From Kribbella antiqua (GTDB lineage: Bacteria; Actinomycetota; Actinomycetes; Propionibacteriales; Kribbellaceae), in assembly GCF_004345665.1 (NCBI RefSeq), contig NZ_SLWR01000014.1:124001-188000 (forward strand): a DNA stretch of 64,000 nucleotides, read 5' to 3'. Positions within the stretch are counted from its first letter, which is position 1. Every line of letters begins with the position of its first letter. Shown here one piece after another: positions 50,925 through 60,249 of this stretch. Both the position numbers and the translations under genes were made by a program. Under the pieces are notes generated by a model, which had not been told where the DNA came from, searched no databases, and was given only the letters and a program-made list of their open reading frames with translations.

Positions 50925-52291
50925 GTGAGTACGACGTCATCGTCCTCGGCGCCGGAGCGCCGGGAGAACACTGCGCCGCGGCGCTGGCCATGGGCGGCGC
51001 ACATGTTGCCGTCGTCGAGCGGGAGCTGCTCGGTGGCGAGTGCTCCTACTGGGCATGCATCCCGTCGAAGACCCTGCTGCGGCCCGGTGAGGCACTCGCC
51101 GCCGCACGCGACGTACCGGGCGCCCGAGAAGCGGTGACCGGTACCTTGGACTCACGTGCCGCGCTGGACTACCGCGACTTCATGGTCTCCAGTTATGACG
51201 ACGCCGGGCAGGTGGCGTGGGCCGATGCCGCCGGCATCGAGGTGCTCCGCGGTCGCGGCCAGCTGGCCGGCCGGCACACGGTCATGGTGGACGATCGGAC
51301 ATACACCGCAGACCACGTGGTGATCGCTACCGGCGCCGACCCGGTGATTCCGCCAGTGCCTGGACTGCGTGACTTGCCCGGCGTGTGGACCAACCGTGAC
51401 GTCACCGGACTCACCGACGTACCTGAGCGTCTGCTCGTCCTCGGTGGCGGGGCCACCGGTGTCGAGATGAGCCAGGCTTTGGCGCGGATGGGCGCGGCGG
51501 TTGTCCTCGTCGAACGCGGCGAGCATCTGCTGCCGCGTGAGCCGCGGGCGGTGGGCGAGGCCGTGGCCATCGCGCTCGCAGCCGACACGGTGGAGGTACG
51601 TGTCGGGACGGGCGCGGAACGGGCGCGGCTCGAGGATTCCGAGTACGTGATCGATCTCGCCGACGGATCGCAGCTCCGCGGCGACCGGCTGCTCGTCGCA
51701 GCAGGCCGCCGGCCACGCGTGGACGGCATCGGCCTGGAGACCGTCGGCATTGCCGCGAACCCACGGGGAATCGCGGTCGACGACAGGCTCGCCGCCGGTC
51801 CCGGGCTCTGGGCGATCGGCGACGTCACCGGGCTGTGGCAGCTCACCCACGTCGGCGAATACCAGGGGCGGGTGGTGGCCGGCAACATCCTCGGCCGGCC
51901 GCGGACGGCGGACTACGAGGCCGTGCCGCGAGTCGTCTACTGCTACCCGCAGGCGGCTTCGGTCGGCGTTGCGGACGGGCCGTTCCTGAGCACAGTGCAA
52001 CTGTCCGCGGTCGCGCGGACCGCGACATACACACGTTCCTACGACACCCAACCGGGCTTCCTGACCGTCGTCTCGGACGGAAACGTGATCACCGGCGCCT
52101 ACGCGGTCGGCCCCGAGGCCGGCGAGTGGCTGCAACAGGCGACCCTCGCTATTCGAGCGCATGTGCCGCTTGCCGTCCTTCTCGACGTGATTCAGCCGTT
52201 TCCGACGTTCTCCGAGGCATTCCTCCAAGCACTGCGCGACATCGACAACCAGGTCACGCAGCTGCAATACGACGCCACATCGGTCACCTAG
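50921..52291 (+). CDS. FAD-dependent pyridine nucleotide-disulfide oxidoreductase
   Basis: The product is 456 aa from a GTG inside the VOC stop. N-terminal FAD motif 'VIVLGAGAPGEHCA'; redox-active 'GGECSYWACIPSK' (Cys41, Cys46); NAD(P)H motif 'LLVLGGGATGVEMSQALAR'; 'LWAIGDVTG' FAD contact. The C-terminal dimer region reads 'IQPFPTFSEAF', where lipoamide dehydrogenase and mercuric reductase relatives normally have a catalytic His-Pro...Glu, so the proton-relay His is replaced. It may reduce quinones or small electrophiles rather than dihydrolipoamide. Confidence 0.88.
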   Translation: MSEYDVIVLGAGAPGEHCAAALAMGGAHVAVVERELLGGECSYWACIPSKTLLRPGEALAAARDVPGAREAVTGTLDSRAALDYRDFMVSSYDDAGQVAWADAAGIEVLRGRGQLAGRHTVMVDDRTYTADHVVIATGADPVIPPVPGLRDLPGVWTNRDVTGLTDVPERLLVLGGGATGVEMSQALARMGAAVVLVERGEHLLPREPRAVGEAVAIALAADTVEVRVGTGAERARLEDSEYVIDLADGSQLRGDRLLVAAGRRPRVDGIGLETVGIAANPRGIAVDDRLAAGPGLWAIGDVTGLWQLTHVGEYQGRVVAGNILGRPRTADYEAVPRVVYCYPQAASVGVADGPFLSTVQLSAVARTATYTRSYDTQPGFLTVVSDGNVITGAYAVGPEAGEWLQQATLAIRAHVPLAVLLDVIQPFPTFSEAFLQALRDIDNQVTQLQYDATSVT

Positions 52292-52943
52292 AACGACATC
52301 ACCATGTCCACCTATCGGCCGTCGAGGTCAACAAGGCACGGCCAGTTCACATCCACCGAGCGCGCCGGACGTAGTCCCCGCCGGGTCAGCCGTGTTGGCC
52401 ATGATGACCGCGCCCCTCGGCACCTTCCTCGCCTCGCCCGAGGCCGCCGACGACTGTCATCCGCCGAGCCGCGATCGAACTAGGCTGGACAGCCAGCTGA
52501 GCCGGTGTTGGCAGGTCTGCGCGGTGAGCTACGCGCGCCAAACGACCGCCCGCGCAGTCAACGCGGCGCGGGTCAGACTCGCCGCGACGGGGAGGACCAT
52601 CGGCCCGTTCGTGCGAGACCAGAATCCGCTGGCATCGGAGGCGTGCTGACCGTCACGATCTCCGCCGCAATGCGGCGACACCGCCAGACCACGGCCACCT
52701 GTCAGATCAGCCAACCCACAGGCGCCCTTGACCAAGGCCGCCTCGGCCCCGGAGCGATGTTGCGCTGTGTCCCCGGTGGACGTCTCACCGGGACATAGGC
52801 CCGGAAACCCGCTGGTCGCGCTTCTGCTCGGAACGTCCCCAGACTCCCGCGTGACGACACACCGACTTTTCCCAGGTTCAAACACGCCGAGCTGTCAGCG
52901 GGTGAAAGCAAACTCGCACCAGCCGGGCTTGACTAGTGCAGAG
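52292..52943. other. Unassigned region between the flavoprotein gene and the SRAP remnant
   Basis: About 650 bp with no recognisable gene, tRNA or transposase. Short open frames on both strands have no domain signature. Given the truncated genes to its right it may be scrambled remnant DNA. Confidence 0.4.
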
Positions 52944-53192
52944 AATCTTCGCGCCGACCTTGATGTCCTTGGCCCAGAAGGGCAGCAAGCCCCAGCGGAA
53001 CGCCCGAAGCTCCCGGACCGGATCGGTGTCCCCATCTGCGGCCTCGGGAAGCCGGGCCAAGACGACCGGGTTGTCCTTGGTCGGCGTGACGTTGAAGTCC
53101 TGGCCGCGCAGCTCGTCGGCGTTCTGCTCCTCGACCACGAACCGCTCAAGCAGCTCGGACCGGCTCGCGACCGATGCGTACCGTCCACACAT
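52944..53192 (-). pseudogene. SRAP (YedK/HMCES-like) gene, N-terminal fragment
   Basis: From ATG 53192 the sequence reads 'MCGRYASVASRSELLERFVV', 'FNVTPTKDNPVVLAR' and 'RWGLLPFWAKDIKVGAKI'. This is the N-terminal third of an SOS-response-associated peptidase, with catalytic Cys2. After about residue 83 the frame diverges and stops at 52878; the rest (normally about 220 residues in all) is missing. The intact protein crosslinks to abasic sites in single-stranded DNA. Confidence 0.82.
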
Positions 53193-53219
53193 ACCGGCCA
53201 GCCTGCCACGCGACAGCGA

Positions 53220-53958
53220 CAATCATGCCGGTGCGACGGTGGTGCTGGTCGAGGAGGACGGCGTACTGCTCGGTGCGGTTGCTGTTCGCGACGAGATCCG
53301 GCCGGAGGCGACGGAGGCGGTCGCGATGCTCCGGCGTCAGGGCGTCGAGGTGGTCATGCTGACCGGCGACAACGCGCGTACGGCGGCCGCCATCGCAGCG
53401 CAGGCGGGGATCGACGACGTCCGGGCCGAGCTGCTACCCGAGGACAAGGCGCGAATTGTCACCGGACTGAAGGCGCGCGGCCCAGTCGCTATGGTCGGTG
53501 ACGGAATCAACGACGCACCGGCGCTGGCCACCGCGGAGGCGGGTATCGCGATGGGTGTGATGGGCAGCGACGTTGCCATCGAGGCGGCCGACGTCGCGCT
53601 GATGGGCGAGGATCTGCGCCGGCTTCCGGACGCGATCGCACACACCCGCGCGGCGCGCCGGATCTTCACCCAGAACCTCGTGCTGTCCGGCAGCATCCTG
53701 GTCGCCTTGGTGCCGCTAGCTGCGACCGGCGTACTCGGACTGGCCACGGTCGTCGCCGCGCACGAGCTGGCCGAAGTTCTGGTCATCGCCAACGGCATCC
53801 GCGCCGGCCGGCGCAGCCACCTGCCTATCCACCAGGCGGTGCGGACGGCCGCTGTCCGGGGCCCGGAGCTGGTGCTTCCGGCCGGCCGCACGATGCTGTT
53901 CCTGAGTTCTGCCAGTACGACGTGCTGCAGTGACGGCCCCTGCATCTGCGACCACTGA
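53220..53958 (+). pseudogene. P1B-type metal ATPase, C-terminal fragment
   Basis: The frame from about 53220 encodes the end of the P/N domain region and last helices: 'VVMLTGDNARTAAAIAAQAG', 'VAMVGDGINDAPALATAEAG', then two membrane segments and 'AAHELAEVLVIANGIRAGR'. The phosphorylation motif DKTGT, the N-terminal six helices and metal site are absent. The C-terminus ends in a Cys/His tail (TTCCSDGPCICDH) that could bind a metal. The left boundary is only about 28 bp from the start of the divergent SRAP fragment. Cannot transport as it stands. Confidence 0.85.
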
Positions 53959-53974
53959 GCCGGACGATCGAAGG

Positions 53975-54571
53975 TCAGGGTTGGGTCGTGGCCTTGATGA
54001 TGGCGTTGATCGCGGCGGAAATTCGGGCGGCGGCCAGGTCGGCGTCTGGTTGGCCGGCGTCGAGCCAGGCGATGACGGCCTCGAGGACGACGATCGGGAT
54101 CAGGTGCGCCGCCCAGTCTCGCCAAGGCCCGGCGGGGATCTCGTCGCTGAGGTGGCGGTCGGCGATCTGTGTCCCGCTGGAGCGGATCTGGTCGATCACG
54201 TCGCCGAATTCGGGCTCCCGGGCGGCGTGCCGGAACAGGAGCCGGAAGCCGTCGGGGTCGGCAGCGGCTGCACGGAGCAGCGCTGGTATGGCGTCGGCGT
54301 CGTACTCCCCGGTGCCGACGGTCTCGTCGAGCCGCTGACAGGCGCGGTCGAGCACCGCGCGGTAGAGCTCGGACTTCGAGGCGAAGTGCCGGTAGACGAT
54401 CACGTGGGTGATCCCGGCCTCCGTGGCGACGTCGTCCAGCGCGGTCGAGGCGTAGCCGCCGCGTGCGAAGGCACGGGTGGCGGCGCCGAGGATCTGCTCG
54501 CGCCGCTCGGCCCGCGGAAGCCGCCGGGCGGGTGCAGCCGAATCAACCCCGGCACTCACTGGAGCCACCAT
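53975..54571 (-). CDS. TetR family transcriptional regulator
   Basis: The product is 198 aa; the start at ATG 54571 has GTAGGAGGAC directly upstream, better than the ATG 11 codons before. The N-terminal HTH reads 'QILGAATRAFARGGYASTAL' and 'GITHVIVYRHFASKSELYRA'. The C-terminal ligand domain is not conserved enough to name a ligand. It diverges from a cytochrome P450 gene with 73 bp between starts, a common arrangement in which TetR represses both. Confidence 0.9.
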   Translation of the reverse strand: MVAPVSAGVDSAAPARRLPRAERREQILGAATRAFARGGYASTALDDVATEAGITHVIVYRHFASKSELYRAVLDRACQRLDETVGTGEYDADAIPALLRAAAADPDGFRLLFRHAAREPEFGDVIDQIRSSGTQIADRHLSDEIPAGPWRDWAAHLIPIVVLEAVIAWLDAGQPDADLAAARISAAINAIIKATTQP

Positions 54572-54584
54572 CGTCCTCCTACTT

Positions 54585-54632
54585 GTTAACTCCGAACTAT
54601 ACATCTACGGTTGTTTAAGCCAGCTTGTACAA
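54585..54632. promoter_or_regulatory. Divergent promoter/operator region of the TetR-P450 pair
   Basis: Short perfect palindromes GTTAAC (54585-54590) and TTGTACAA (54625-54632) flank an AT-richer stretch (AACTATACAT). TTGTACAA lies just upstream of the P450 ribosome-binding site and is a reasonable TetR half-site pair. Exact -10/-35 boxes are not assigned. Confidence 0.35.
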
Positions 54633-54644
54633 ACGGAGGTTTCC

Positions 54645-55820
54645 ATGACCGATCTCGCTCAGCTTCCGTTCGAGCAACTGCACCCGCTGGACGCCGCACC
54701 GCAACTGCGTGAGCTGCAGCGGCGTGGTGTGATCCACCGGATCCGGACGGCTGTCGGCGACGAGGCGTGGCTCGTCACCGGTCACACCGAGGTTCGGGAG
54801 CTGCTCGACGATGCTCGTCTCGGCCGCGCTCACCCGGCGCCGGAGACCGCCGCGCGGACCGGCGAATCGGCACTGTTCGGCGGTCCCATGGGCAACTTCG
54901 ACACCGAACAGGCGGACCACGCCCGGATGCGGTCGCTGCTGCAGCCTCACTTCAATCCCCGGCGGATGCGTGCGCTGCGGCCGCGGATCGAAGCGCTGAC
55001 GGCACAGCTCATGGACGACCTGGCGGCACATGGATCCCCGGCCGACCTGCACGCGGCGGTGGCAGAGCCGCTGCCGATCCTGGTGATCTGCGAGCTTCTG
55101 GGCGTTCCGTACGACGACCGCGACCAGTTCCGGTCCTGGACGGCCGATGCGGCGAACATCCAGGATCGTGCTCGCTCCGAACGCGGGCTGGGTGAGCTGT
55201 ATGGCTACGGGCTGCAGTTGGTCGCCCGGAAGCGAGCGGAGCCGGCCGATGACGTGATCTCCGGACTGTGTGCCGCCGAAGGTGTGTCCGACGCCGAGGC
55301 TGCCGGCCTGTCGATGGCCCTGTTGTTCGCCGGGCACGAGACGACAGTCGTCCAGATCGGGATGGGTGCATTGTTCCTGCTGGCCAACCCAGAGCAGTGG
55401 CAAGCGCTGACCCGTGACCCTGCGTTGGTGCCCGGTGCGGTCGAGGAAATCCTGCGGGCACCGGCGAAAGGCGGCGGTGGGATTCCCCGCTACGCGCGCA
55501 CCGATCTCGAGATCGACGGTACGACGGTTCGTGCCGGCGAACTGGTGTTGCTGGACAACGGTGCCGCCAACCACGATCCGGCCGTCTTCCCCGATCCCGA
55601 CCGGGTCGACGTACGACGGAAGGCTGGGGCTCACCTCACCTTCGGGCATGGCGCGCGGTACTGCATCGGTGCGCCGCTTGCCCGCATCGAGTTGCAAGCC
55701 GTCTTTACGCAACTGGTCGAGCGCTTCCCGCGGCTGACTCTCGCGGTCGACGCGGGTGATGTGGTCCTCCGGCGCAACATGCTGACCGGAGGCCTGGCCG
55801 AGTTGCCTGTGCGTTGGTGA
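54645..55820 (+). CDS. Cytochrome P450
   Basis: The product is 391 aa, a soluble class I bacterial P450; ATG 54645 follows GGAGGT. I-helix 'LLFAGHETTVVQ', K-helix 'EEILR' (ExxR) and heme-binding 'FGHGARYCIGAPLARIE' (Cys near 339) are intact. No ferredoxin or reductase gene is adjacent. It is probably induced by a ligand of the TetR regulator; substrate unknown. Confidence 0.93.
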   Translation: MTDLAQLPFEQLHPLDAAPQLRELQRRGVIHRIRTAVGDEAWLVTGHTEVRELLDDARLGRAHPAPETAARTGESALFGGPMGNFDTEQADHARMRSLLQPHFNPRRMRALRPRIEALTAQLMDDLAAHGSPADLHAAVAEPLPILVICELLGVPYDDRDQFRSWTADAANIQDRARSERGLGELYGYGLQLVARKRAEPADDVISGLCAAEGVSDAEAAGLSMALLFAGHETTVVQIGMGALFLLANPEQWQALTRDPALVPGAVEEILRAPAKGGGGIPRYARTDLEIDGTTVRAGELVLLDNGAANHDPAVFPDPDRVDVRRKAGAHLTFGHGARYCIGAPLARIELQAVFTQLVERFPRLTLAVDAGDVVLRRNMLTGGLAELPVRW

Positions 55821-55831
55821 GCTGGCCCGGC

Positions 55832-56212
55832 TCAGTTGCTGGCGGCCCGGGCAGCGGCGGCGAGCTCGTCGGTGGCCTTGTCGATGTTGTCGGCTGTGGT
55901 TCCGCGACCGAGGGAGAGCCGGATCGCGGCGACAGCCCGAGCGCGGTCCATATCCATCGCAGACAGGACAGGAGACGGCTCCGGACCACCGCTGTGGCAG
56001 GCCGAACCGGTGGATACCGCGATGGTCGGCGCGTTGCGGAGCACCTCGGAACCGACGGTGCCCTTGATGCTGACGTTGAGTGTGTTCGGCAGTCTGAGCC
56101 CTGAAGGTCCGTTCAGCAACACACGGCCGGGCAGAGCATCGACGAGGTGGTCGTGGAGCGTGTCGCGGAGTTTCTGGATTCGGTGCCGGTCACCGAGGTG
56201 CTCCACGGCTAG
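55832..56212 (-). pseudogene. Cysteine desulfurase (NifS/IscS-like), C-terminal fragment
   Basis: The frame reads 'HRIQKLRDTLHDHLVDALPG', 'LPNTLNVSIKG', 'IAVSTGSACHSG' (catalytic Cys loop) and 'AIRLSLGRGTTADNIDKA', then a normal stop. The N-terminal about 250 residues, including the PLP-binding Lys, are missing; the homology starts near 56212. Not functional. Confidence 0.85.
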
Positions 56213-56503
56213 TCGACCGCAGAACGGCGCTCGGCGGCCGAGCGGGCAGTCCGAAAACGCACAGAGGCTGTCCACTTTGCGAACCTCGCCCTCGGCGAGC
56301 TGAAGCCCGAGACACCGCCCAGTCTCCGGGCGATAAGACCGGTGGGGATTGCTGGTGGAGATGGGATGTGAGGTCGCACGGCGCCTGGTGATTCTGCTTC
56401 GGATCCTGGAGCGGGGCCCGGCACCGTACGGAGTGCTTGGCGAAGACGCGATCCTCGACGCCTGGTTCGGGATCCGCGCACCGATCCTGCCCGAGCCGGT
56501 CAG
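56213..56503. other. Unassigned stretch between two gene remnants
   Basis: About 290 bp between the cysteine desulfurase and DNA ligase remnants. A plus-strand frame from about 56230 gives 'TEAVHFANLALGELKPETPP', which looks protein-like but matches nothing I know. Probably another fragment. Confidence 0.3.
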
Positions 56504-56902
56504 CTATCCGCGGAAGTCGGCGAACAGCGGTACGTCATCCGGGGTCAGATCTGGGCGATAGCGCGCGTAGCGGAGCCCATGGCGCCACTGGCCGGACTGC
56601 ATGGCCGCGTCGGCCAGGACCTCTATGACGACCAGCGGCTGCACCTTGGTGAGGGGCTTCTTCGAGTCGCGGCCGCCCCAGCGCACCGAGCTGATCTCGT
56701 CCGGCCACGGGTGCCCGCGCCTGGCGGGTTTCAGTGCGGCGCCGAGCTCGGCGGACTGGGCCGCGGAGAGTGGAACGGTGCGGCCGACCATCACGAGCTC
56801 GTCTGCTTCGGTGTAGCGGCCGGCGATCACCACCTCGGGGTGGCGCAGGGATCCGAGGACGCCGCCGGCGATTACGTCGACAGTGTCGCGCCGCTTGACC
56901 TT
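56504..56902 (-). pseudogene. ATP-dependent DNA ligase, 3' part
   Basis: The frame beginning inside the 8-bp repeat at 56902 reads KVKRRDT, then 'VDVIAGGVLGSLRHPEVVIA', 'GRYTEADELVMVGRTVPL', 'HPWPDEISSVRWGG', 'LTKVQPLVVIEVLADAAMQS' and 'RYRPDLTPDD', ending at TGA. This is the OB-fold and C-terminus of an actinobacterial LigC/LigD-type ligase. It continues the fragment at 60250-60636, from which it is separated by a 3.35-kb insertion. Confidence 0.85.
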
Positions 56903-57126
56903 TCGTCGGGGTCTTTAGGCGCGTCGCGCACTGTCGTGTTGAGGGTGTTGATCAGTACGTGTGCGACGCCCCTCTCGAGAACTGCCTGAGGTCGACGGCA
57001 AGCAGGCTGCTGAATGGGAGCACGCTGTGCGGGATCGCGGCCTGAGCGGGCATCACGGGGTGCGCGCACCGTGCTCTGCCAACCTCGCCATGCAAAGGAT
57101 CTCCTGCCGGCGGAGGGCCGCGAGAA

Positions 57127-59820
57127 GTGTCGCGCCCGATCTTGCGGCGTGATGATGGGGGTGTGGCCGAGCTTCCGTCTGGGACGGTCTCGATGTTGTT
57201 CTCCGACGTCGAGCAGTCGACGCGTCTGTTGACACGCCTTGGCCGGGCGTATGAGCAGGCTCTTGATAGCTACCGACTGGCCCAGCGGGCGGCATGGGCA
57301 GGGTTCGGCGGCGTGGAGATGGGTACCGAGGGCGACAGCTTTTTTGTGGTGTTCTCGACCGCGGAGGACGCAGTTGGAGCCGCTGTCCAGGCACAGGTCG
57401 CTCTTGGCGGGCTCGAGTGGCCAAACGATGAGCAGGTTAGGGTGCGCATGGGCATCCACACCGGCACCCCGCGGGTCCACGGCCTGGACTACGTAGGGCT
57501 CGATGTTCACCGGGCCGCGCGGATCGCGGCGGCCGCGCATGGCGGTCAGGTGGTGGTCTCCGATGCGACCGCCAAGCTCGTCGCTGGCCGGCTGCCGGCG
57601 GGGGTTTCGCTGCGGGACCTCGGCACGCACCGATTGAAGGACCTCGACGCGCTTGAGCACGTCTACCAGCTCGTGATCCCCGGTTTGCCGGTCGACTTCC
57701 CGCCGCTGAAATCACTCGGAACCAGCGCGAGCCTCCCAGTCACCACTACCCCTCTGCTGGGTCGCCACACCGAGATGACCGATCTGGTCAGCTTGTTGGC
57801 GGACCCACAGGTTCGCCTGGTCACGCTCACGGGCCCGGGCGGGTCGGGAAAGACCCGGCTGTCGATCGCGGCCGCACGTCAGGTCGCCGAGCAGTTCCCG
57901 GACGGAGTGTGCTTTGCATCTTTGGCTGCCTTCACGAACCCCGGCCTCATCTGGAGCACCATCGGGGACGTCCTCGGTCTGCCCTCCGACCGGCGCGCAC
58001 CGCCTGCCTTCTTCGAATCCGTGGCGCCGCTGTCGGCATTGTTTGTACTGGACAACCTCGAGCAGATGGACGGAGCAGCAGCGGCCGTGGACCAGCTACT
58101 GCACGCAACCACAGAGATCGTTGTCCTCGCGACCTCGCGACGACCCCTCAACCTGGCCGGTGAACATCAATACGCCGTGTTGCCGCTCGCGCTCCCGACC
58201 GAGGACACGCCGGAGGCGGCGGAAGCATCAGCGGCGGTGCGGCTGTTCGTCGACCGGGCCCGAGCCGTGCGCCCTTCGTTTGCCTTGACACCCTCCAACG
58301 CCGCAGACGTGTCGGAGATCTGTCGACACCTCGACGGCCTGCCGCTGGCCATTGAGCTCGCCGCCGCCCGCACCAACGTGCTCGGGCCACGGGCTCTCCT
58401 GCTCCGCCTCGAACAGGCCCTCGACCTGCGCGGTTCCGACGTCGACCGACCGGCCCGACACACCTCACTCCGGGCCACCATCGACTGGTCCTACCGCCTG
58501 CTCAACGCGCAACAGCGTCTGCTGTTCCGACACCTCGGCGTGTTCGCTAGCGGCGCGGACCTCGAGGCGTTGGCGGCGGTTCATGCGGACGAGGCCGGGA
58601 GAGGCACCCAGCTGATCGATCTGGTCGCGGACCTGGTCGACGCCAGCCTGGTGACAGTGACCGAGGATGACGACGGCGAGCCCAGGTTCGCGATGCTGGA
58701 GACCGTCCGGTCATTCGCCGTCGAGGAGCTCGCCCAAGCTGGCGAGCTTGCTGACGTGCGCCGAAGGCACGCCGCACACTACGTCCAGGTTGCCGAACGG
58801 CTGGAGGCGCGCCGGGTACTGACGACGCCCGCACAGGTACAGCGCGGGGGCCGTCTGTTTGATGTGGAGCGGAACAACTTCCGGGAGGCATTGACCTGGG
58901 CTAGCGCCCCGGGCGGCGACGCGGGGAATAGCGCCGGATCGAATCGAAATCTCGGGCTGGCCTTGCTGTCCAGCGTGGCGTGGATATGGAAGCACGTGGA
59001 CCTCGACGAAATTCGCCACTGGTTGGAGGCCTGCCTCAAGAACCCGCACGGCGGCCAGACCGCAGCATTGGGCCGGTGCCTCGCCGATTACGCCGAGACC
59101 CTGGAGCTTCAGGGAGAACTCCTCGACGGGCGCGATGCGGCCCGCCGAAGCGTTGAGATCCTGCGGAGACTAGGTGACTCCGAACTGCCCAATGCCCTGG
59201 CAGCTCTGGGCGATCTCGAGGGTGCACTCGGGGACCGAATCGCGGGCCGACGCGCCATGGAGGATTCCGTGCTGCGTGCACGGGAACTGGCCGACAGCTT
59301 CTTCCTCGGAGACGTGCTTGCGCGTCTGGCTCTCCTGGACATTGACGAGGAGAACTGGGAACACGCGCTCGAGCTGCTGCACGAGGCGGTCGGCGTGTCC
59401 CGCAGTTATGGTAGCGACTACATGGCAATCCGGGCCAACCACAACATCGCTTTCGTTCTGCGTAAAACCGGCCGCGCCAAGGAGGCTCACGAGCTGATGT
59501 CCGCGCAGCTGCAACAGTCCCTGAGCCTGGAAAGCACCCTCAACCTCGCGCTCTTCGCCGAGGACTACAGTGCCGTAGTCGCTGAGGCAGGATTCCCAAG
59601 GTGGACGCCGGTTCTGCTCGGGGCTGCCGACGCCGAACTTGAACAAAGGGGGGTCGCCCGCGATCGCTGGCAAGAAGCCCCGATCGCGGACGCCCACGCC
59701 GCGGCGCGACCGACCATGACTCCCACCGAGTGGACCGACGCCTACCAACGAGGACACAGCATGACCATCAGAGAGGCACTCGAGAGCGCCATCGCCGCAA
59801 CCACCGCCCCAGACGACTGA
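57127..59820 (+). CDS. Class III nucleotide cyclase / NB-ARC ATPase / TPR regulator
   Basis: The product is 897 aa; GTG 57127 has GGAGGG about 11 bp upstream, GTG 57163 is an alternative. Residues about 15-185 are a class III cyclase catalytic domain: metal Asp27 (SMLFSDVEQSTRLL), 'GTEGDSFFVVF' with the second metal Asp near 74, 'RVRMGIHTG' and 'YVGLDVHRAARIAAAAHGGQ'. Residues about 205-500 are an AfsR/NB-ARC-like ATPase (P-loop 'TLTGPGGSGKTRLSIAA', 'LFVLDNLEQM', 'CRHLDGLPLAIELAAAR'). The remainder is helical TPR. No DNA-binding domain is seen, unlike AfsR. It may sense a signal and make cAMP, or use the cyclase fold as a regulatory domain. It sits inside the insertion that splits the ligase. 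Confidence 0.88.
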   Translation: MSRPILRRDDGGVAELPSGTVSMLFSDVEQSTRLLTRLGRAYEQALDSYRLAQRAAWAGFGGVEMGTEGDSFFVVFSTAEDAVGAAVQAQVALGGLEWPNDEQVRVRMGIHTGTPRVHGLDYVGLDVHRAARIAAAAHGGQVVVSDATAKLVAGRLPAGVSLRDLGTHRLKDLDALEHVYQLVIPGLPVDFPPLKSLGTSASLPVTTTPLLGRHTEMTDLVSLLADPQVRLVTLTGPGGSGKTRLSIAAARQVAEQFPDGVCFASLAAFTNPGLIWSTIGDVLGLPSDRRAPPAFFESVAPLSALFVLDNLEQMDGAAAAVDQLLHATTEIVVLATSRRPLNLAGEHQYAVLPLALPTEDTPEAAEASAAVRLFVDRARAVRPSFALTPSNAADVSEICRHLDGLPLAIELAAARTNVLGPRALLLRLEQALDLRGSDVDRPARHTSLRATIDWSYRLLNAQQRLLFRHLGVFASGADLEALAAVHADEAGRGTQLIDLVADLVDASLVTVTEDDDGEPRFAMLETVRSFAVEELAQAGELADVRRRHAAHYVQVAERLEARRVLTTPAQVQRGGRLFDVERNNFREALTWASAPGGDAGNSAGSNRNLGLALLSSVAWIWKHVDLDEIRHWLEACLKNPHGGQTAALGRCLADYAETLELQGELLDGRDAARRSVEILRRLGDSELPNALAALGDLEGALGDRIAGRRAMEDSVLRARELADSFFLGDVLARLALLDIDEENWEHALELLHEAVGVSRSYGSDYMAIRANHNIAFVLRKTGRAKEAHELMSAQLQQSLSLESTLNLALFAEDYSAVVAEAGFPRWTPVLLGAADAELEQRGVARDRWQEAPIADAHAAARPTMTPTEWTDAYQRGHSMTIREALESAIAATTAPDD

Positions 59821-60249
59821 CGCAGATTCCTGCACTCAATTTCCGTGCACTCAAGCGCCCCGCGATGGCCGCATCCCGAAACGTGAGCGTTGACACCCGC
59901 TCATCATCGGCAGATCCGGTAGTTGGAGCGGCGCGCGTCAGCGCACTCGGACCGTGGTCTGTAGCAGTGTGACCCATCTCTGGCAATTCCGTCATGACGA
60001 TCGTCCCAGGAGAGTTGCATAGCGATTGACAGGCAGCACTATCGATCCCGGCAGCGCGTGCCGCGGACCCCGACGCTCTTACTCGCCGCCATCGCGACGA
60101 CCCACAGCTGAGCCTCGCGGCGTCACAGCAAACTGTTGTCCGCAGCGTGTCCGACAGGTGTCGCTCACAGTCATGCTCCACGCGAACGGCTGCTGTCCTG
60201 GTCGTATGTCCGACGGGTGAACTCGTAGAACACCGCGACCCCAACAGAA
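59821..60249. other. Right-hand non-coding part of the insertion
   Basis: About 430 bp after the cyclase gene up to the duplicated target site. No gene recognised. It contains the right tip of the inserted segment (ACCCCAACAGAA before the repeat). Confidence 0.4.

Noticed and set aside
56903-60249. Assignment of the insertion to a named IS family
   Set aside because: No transposase and no convincing terminal inverted repeat; the 8-bp duplication alone is compatible with several families.
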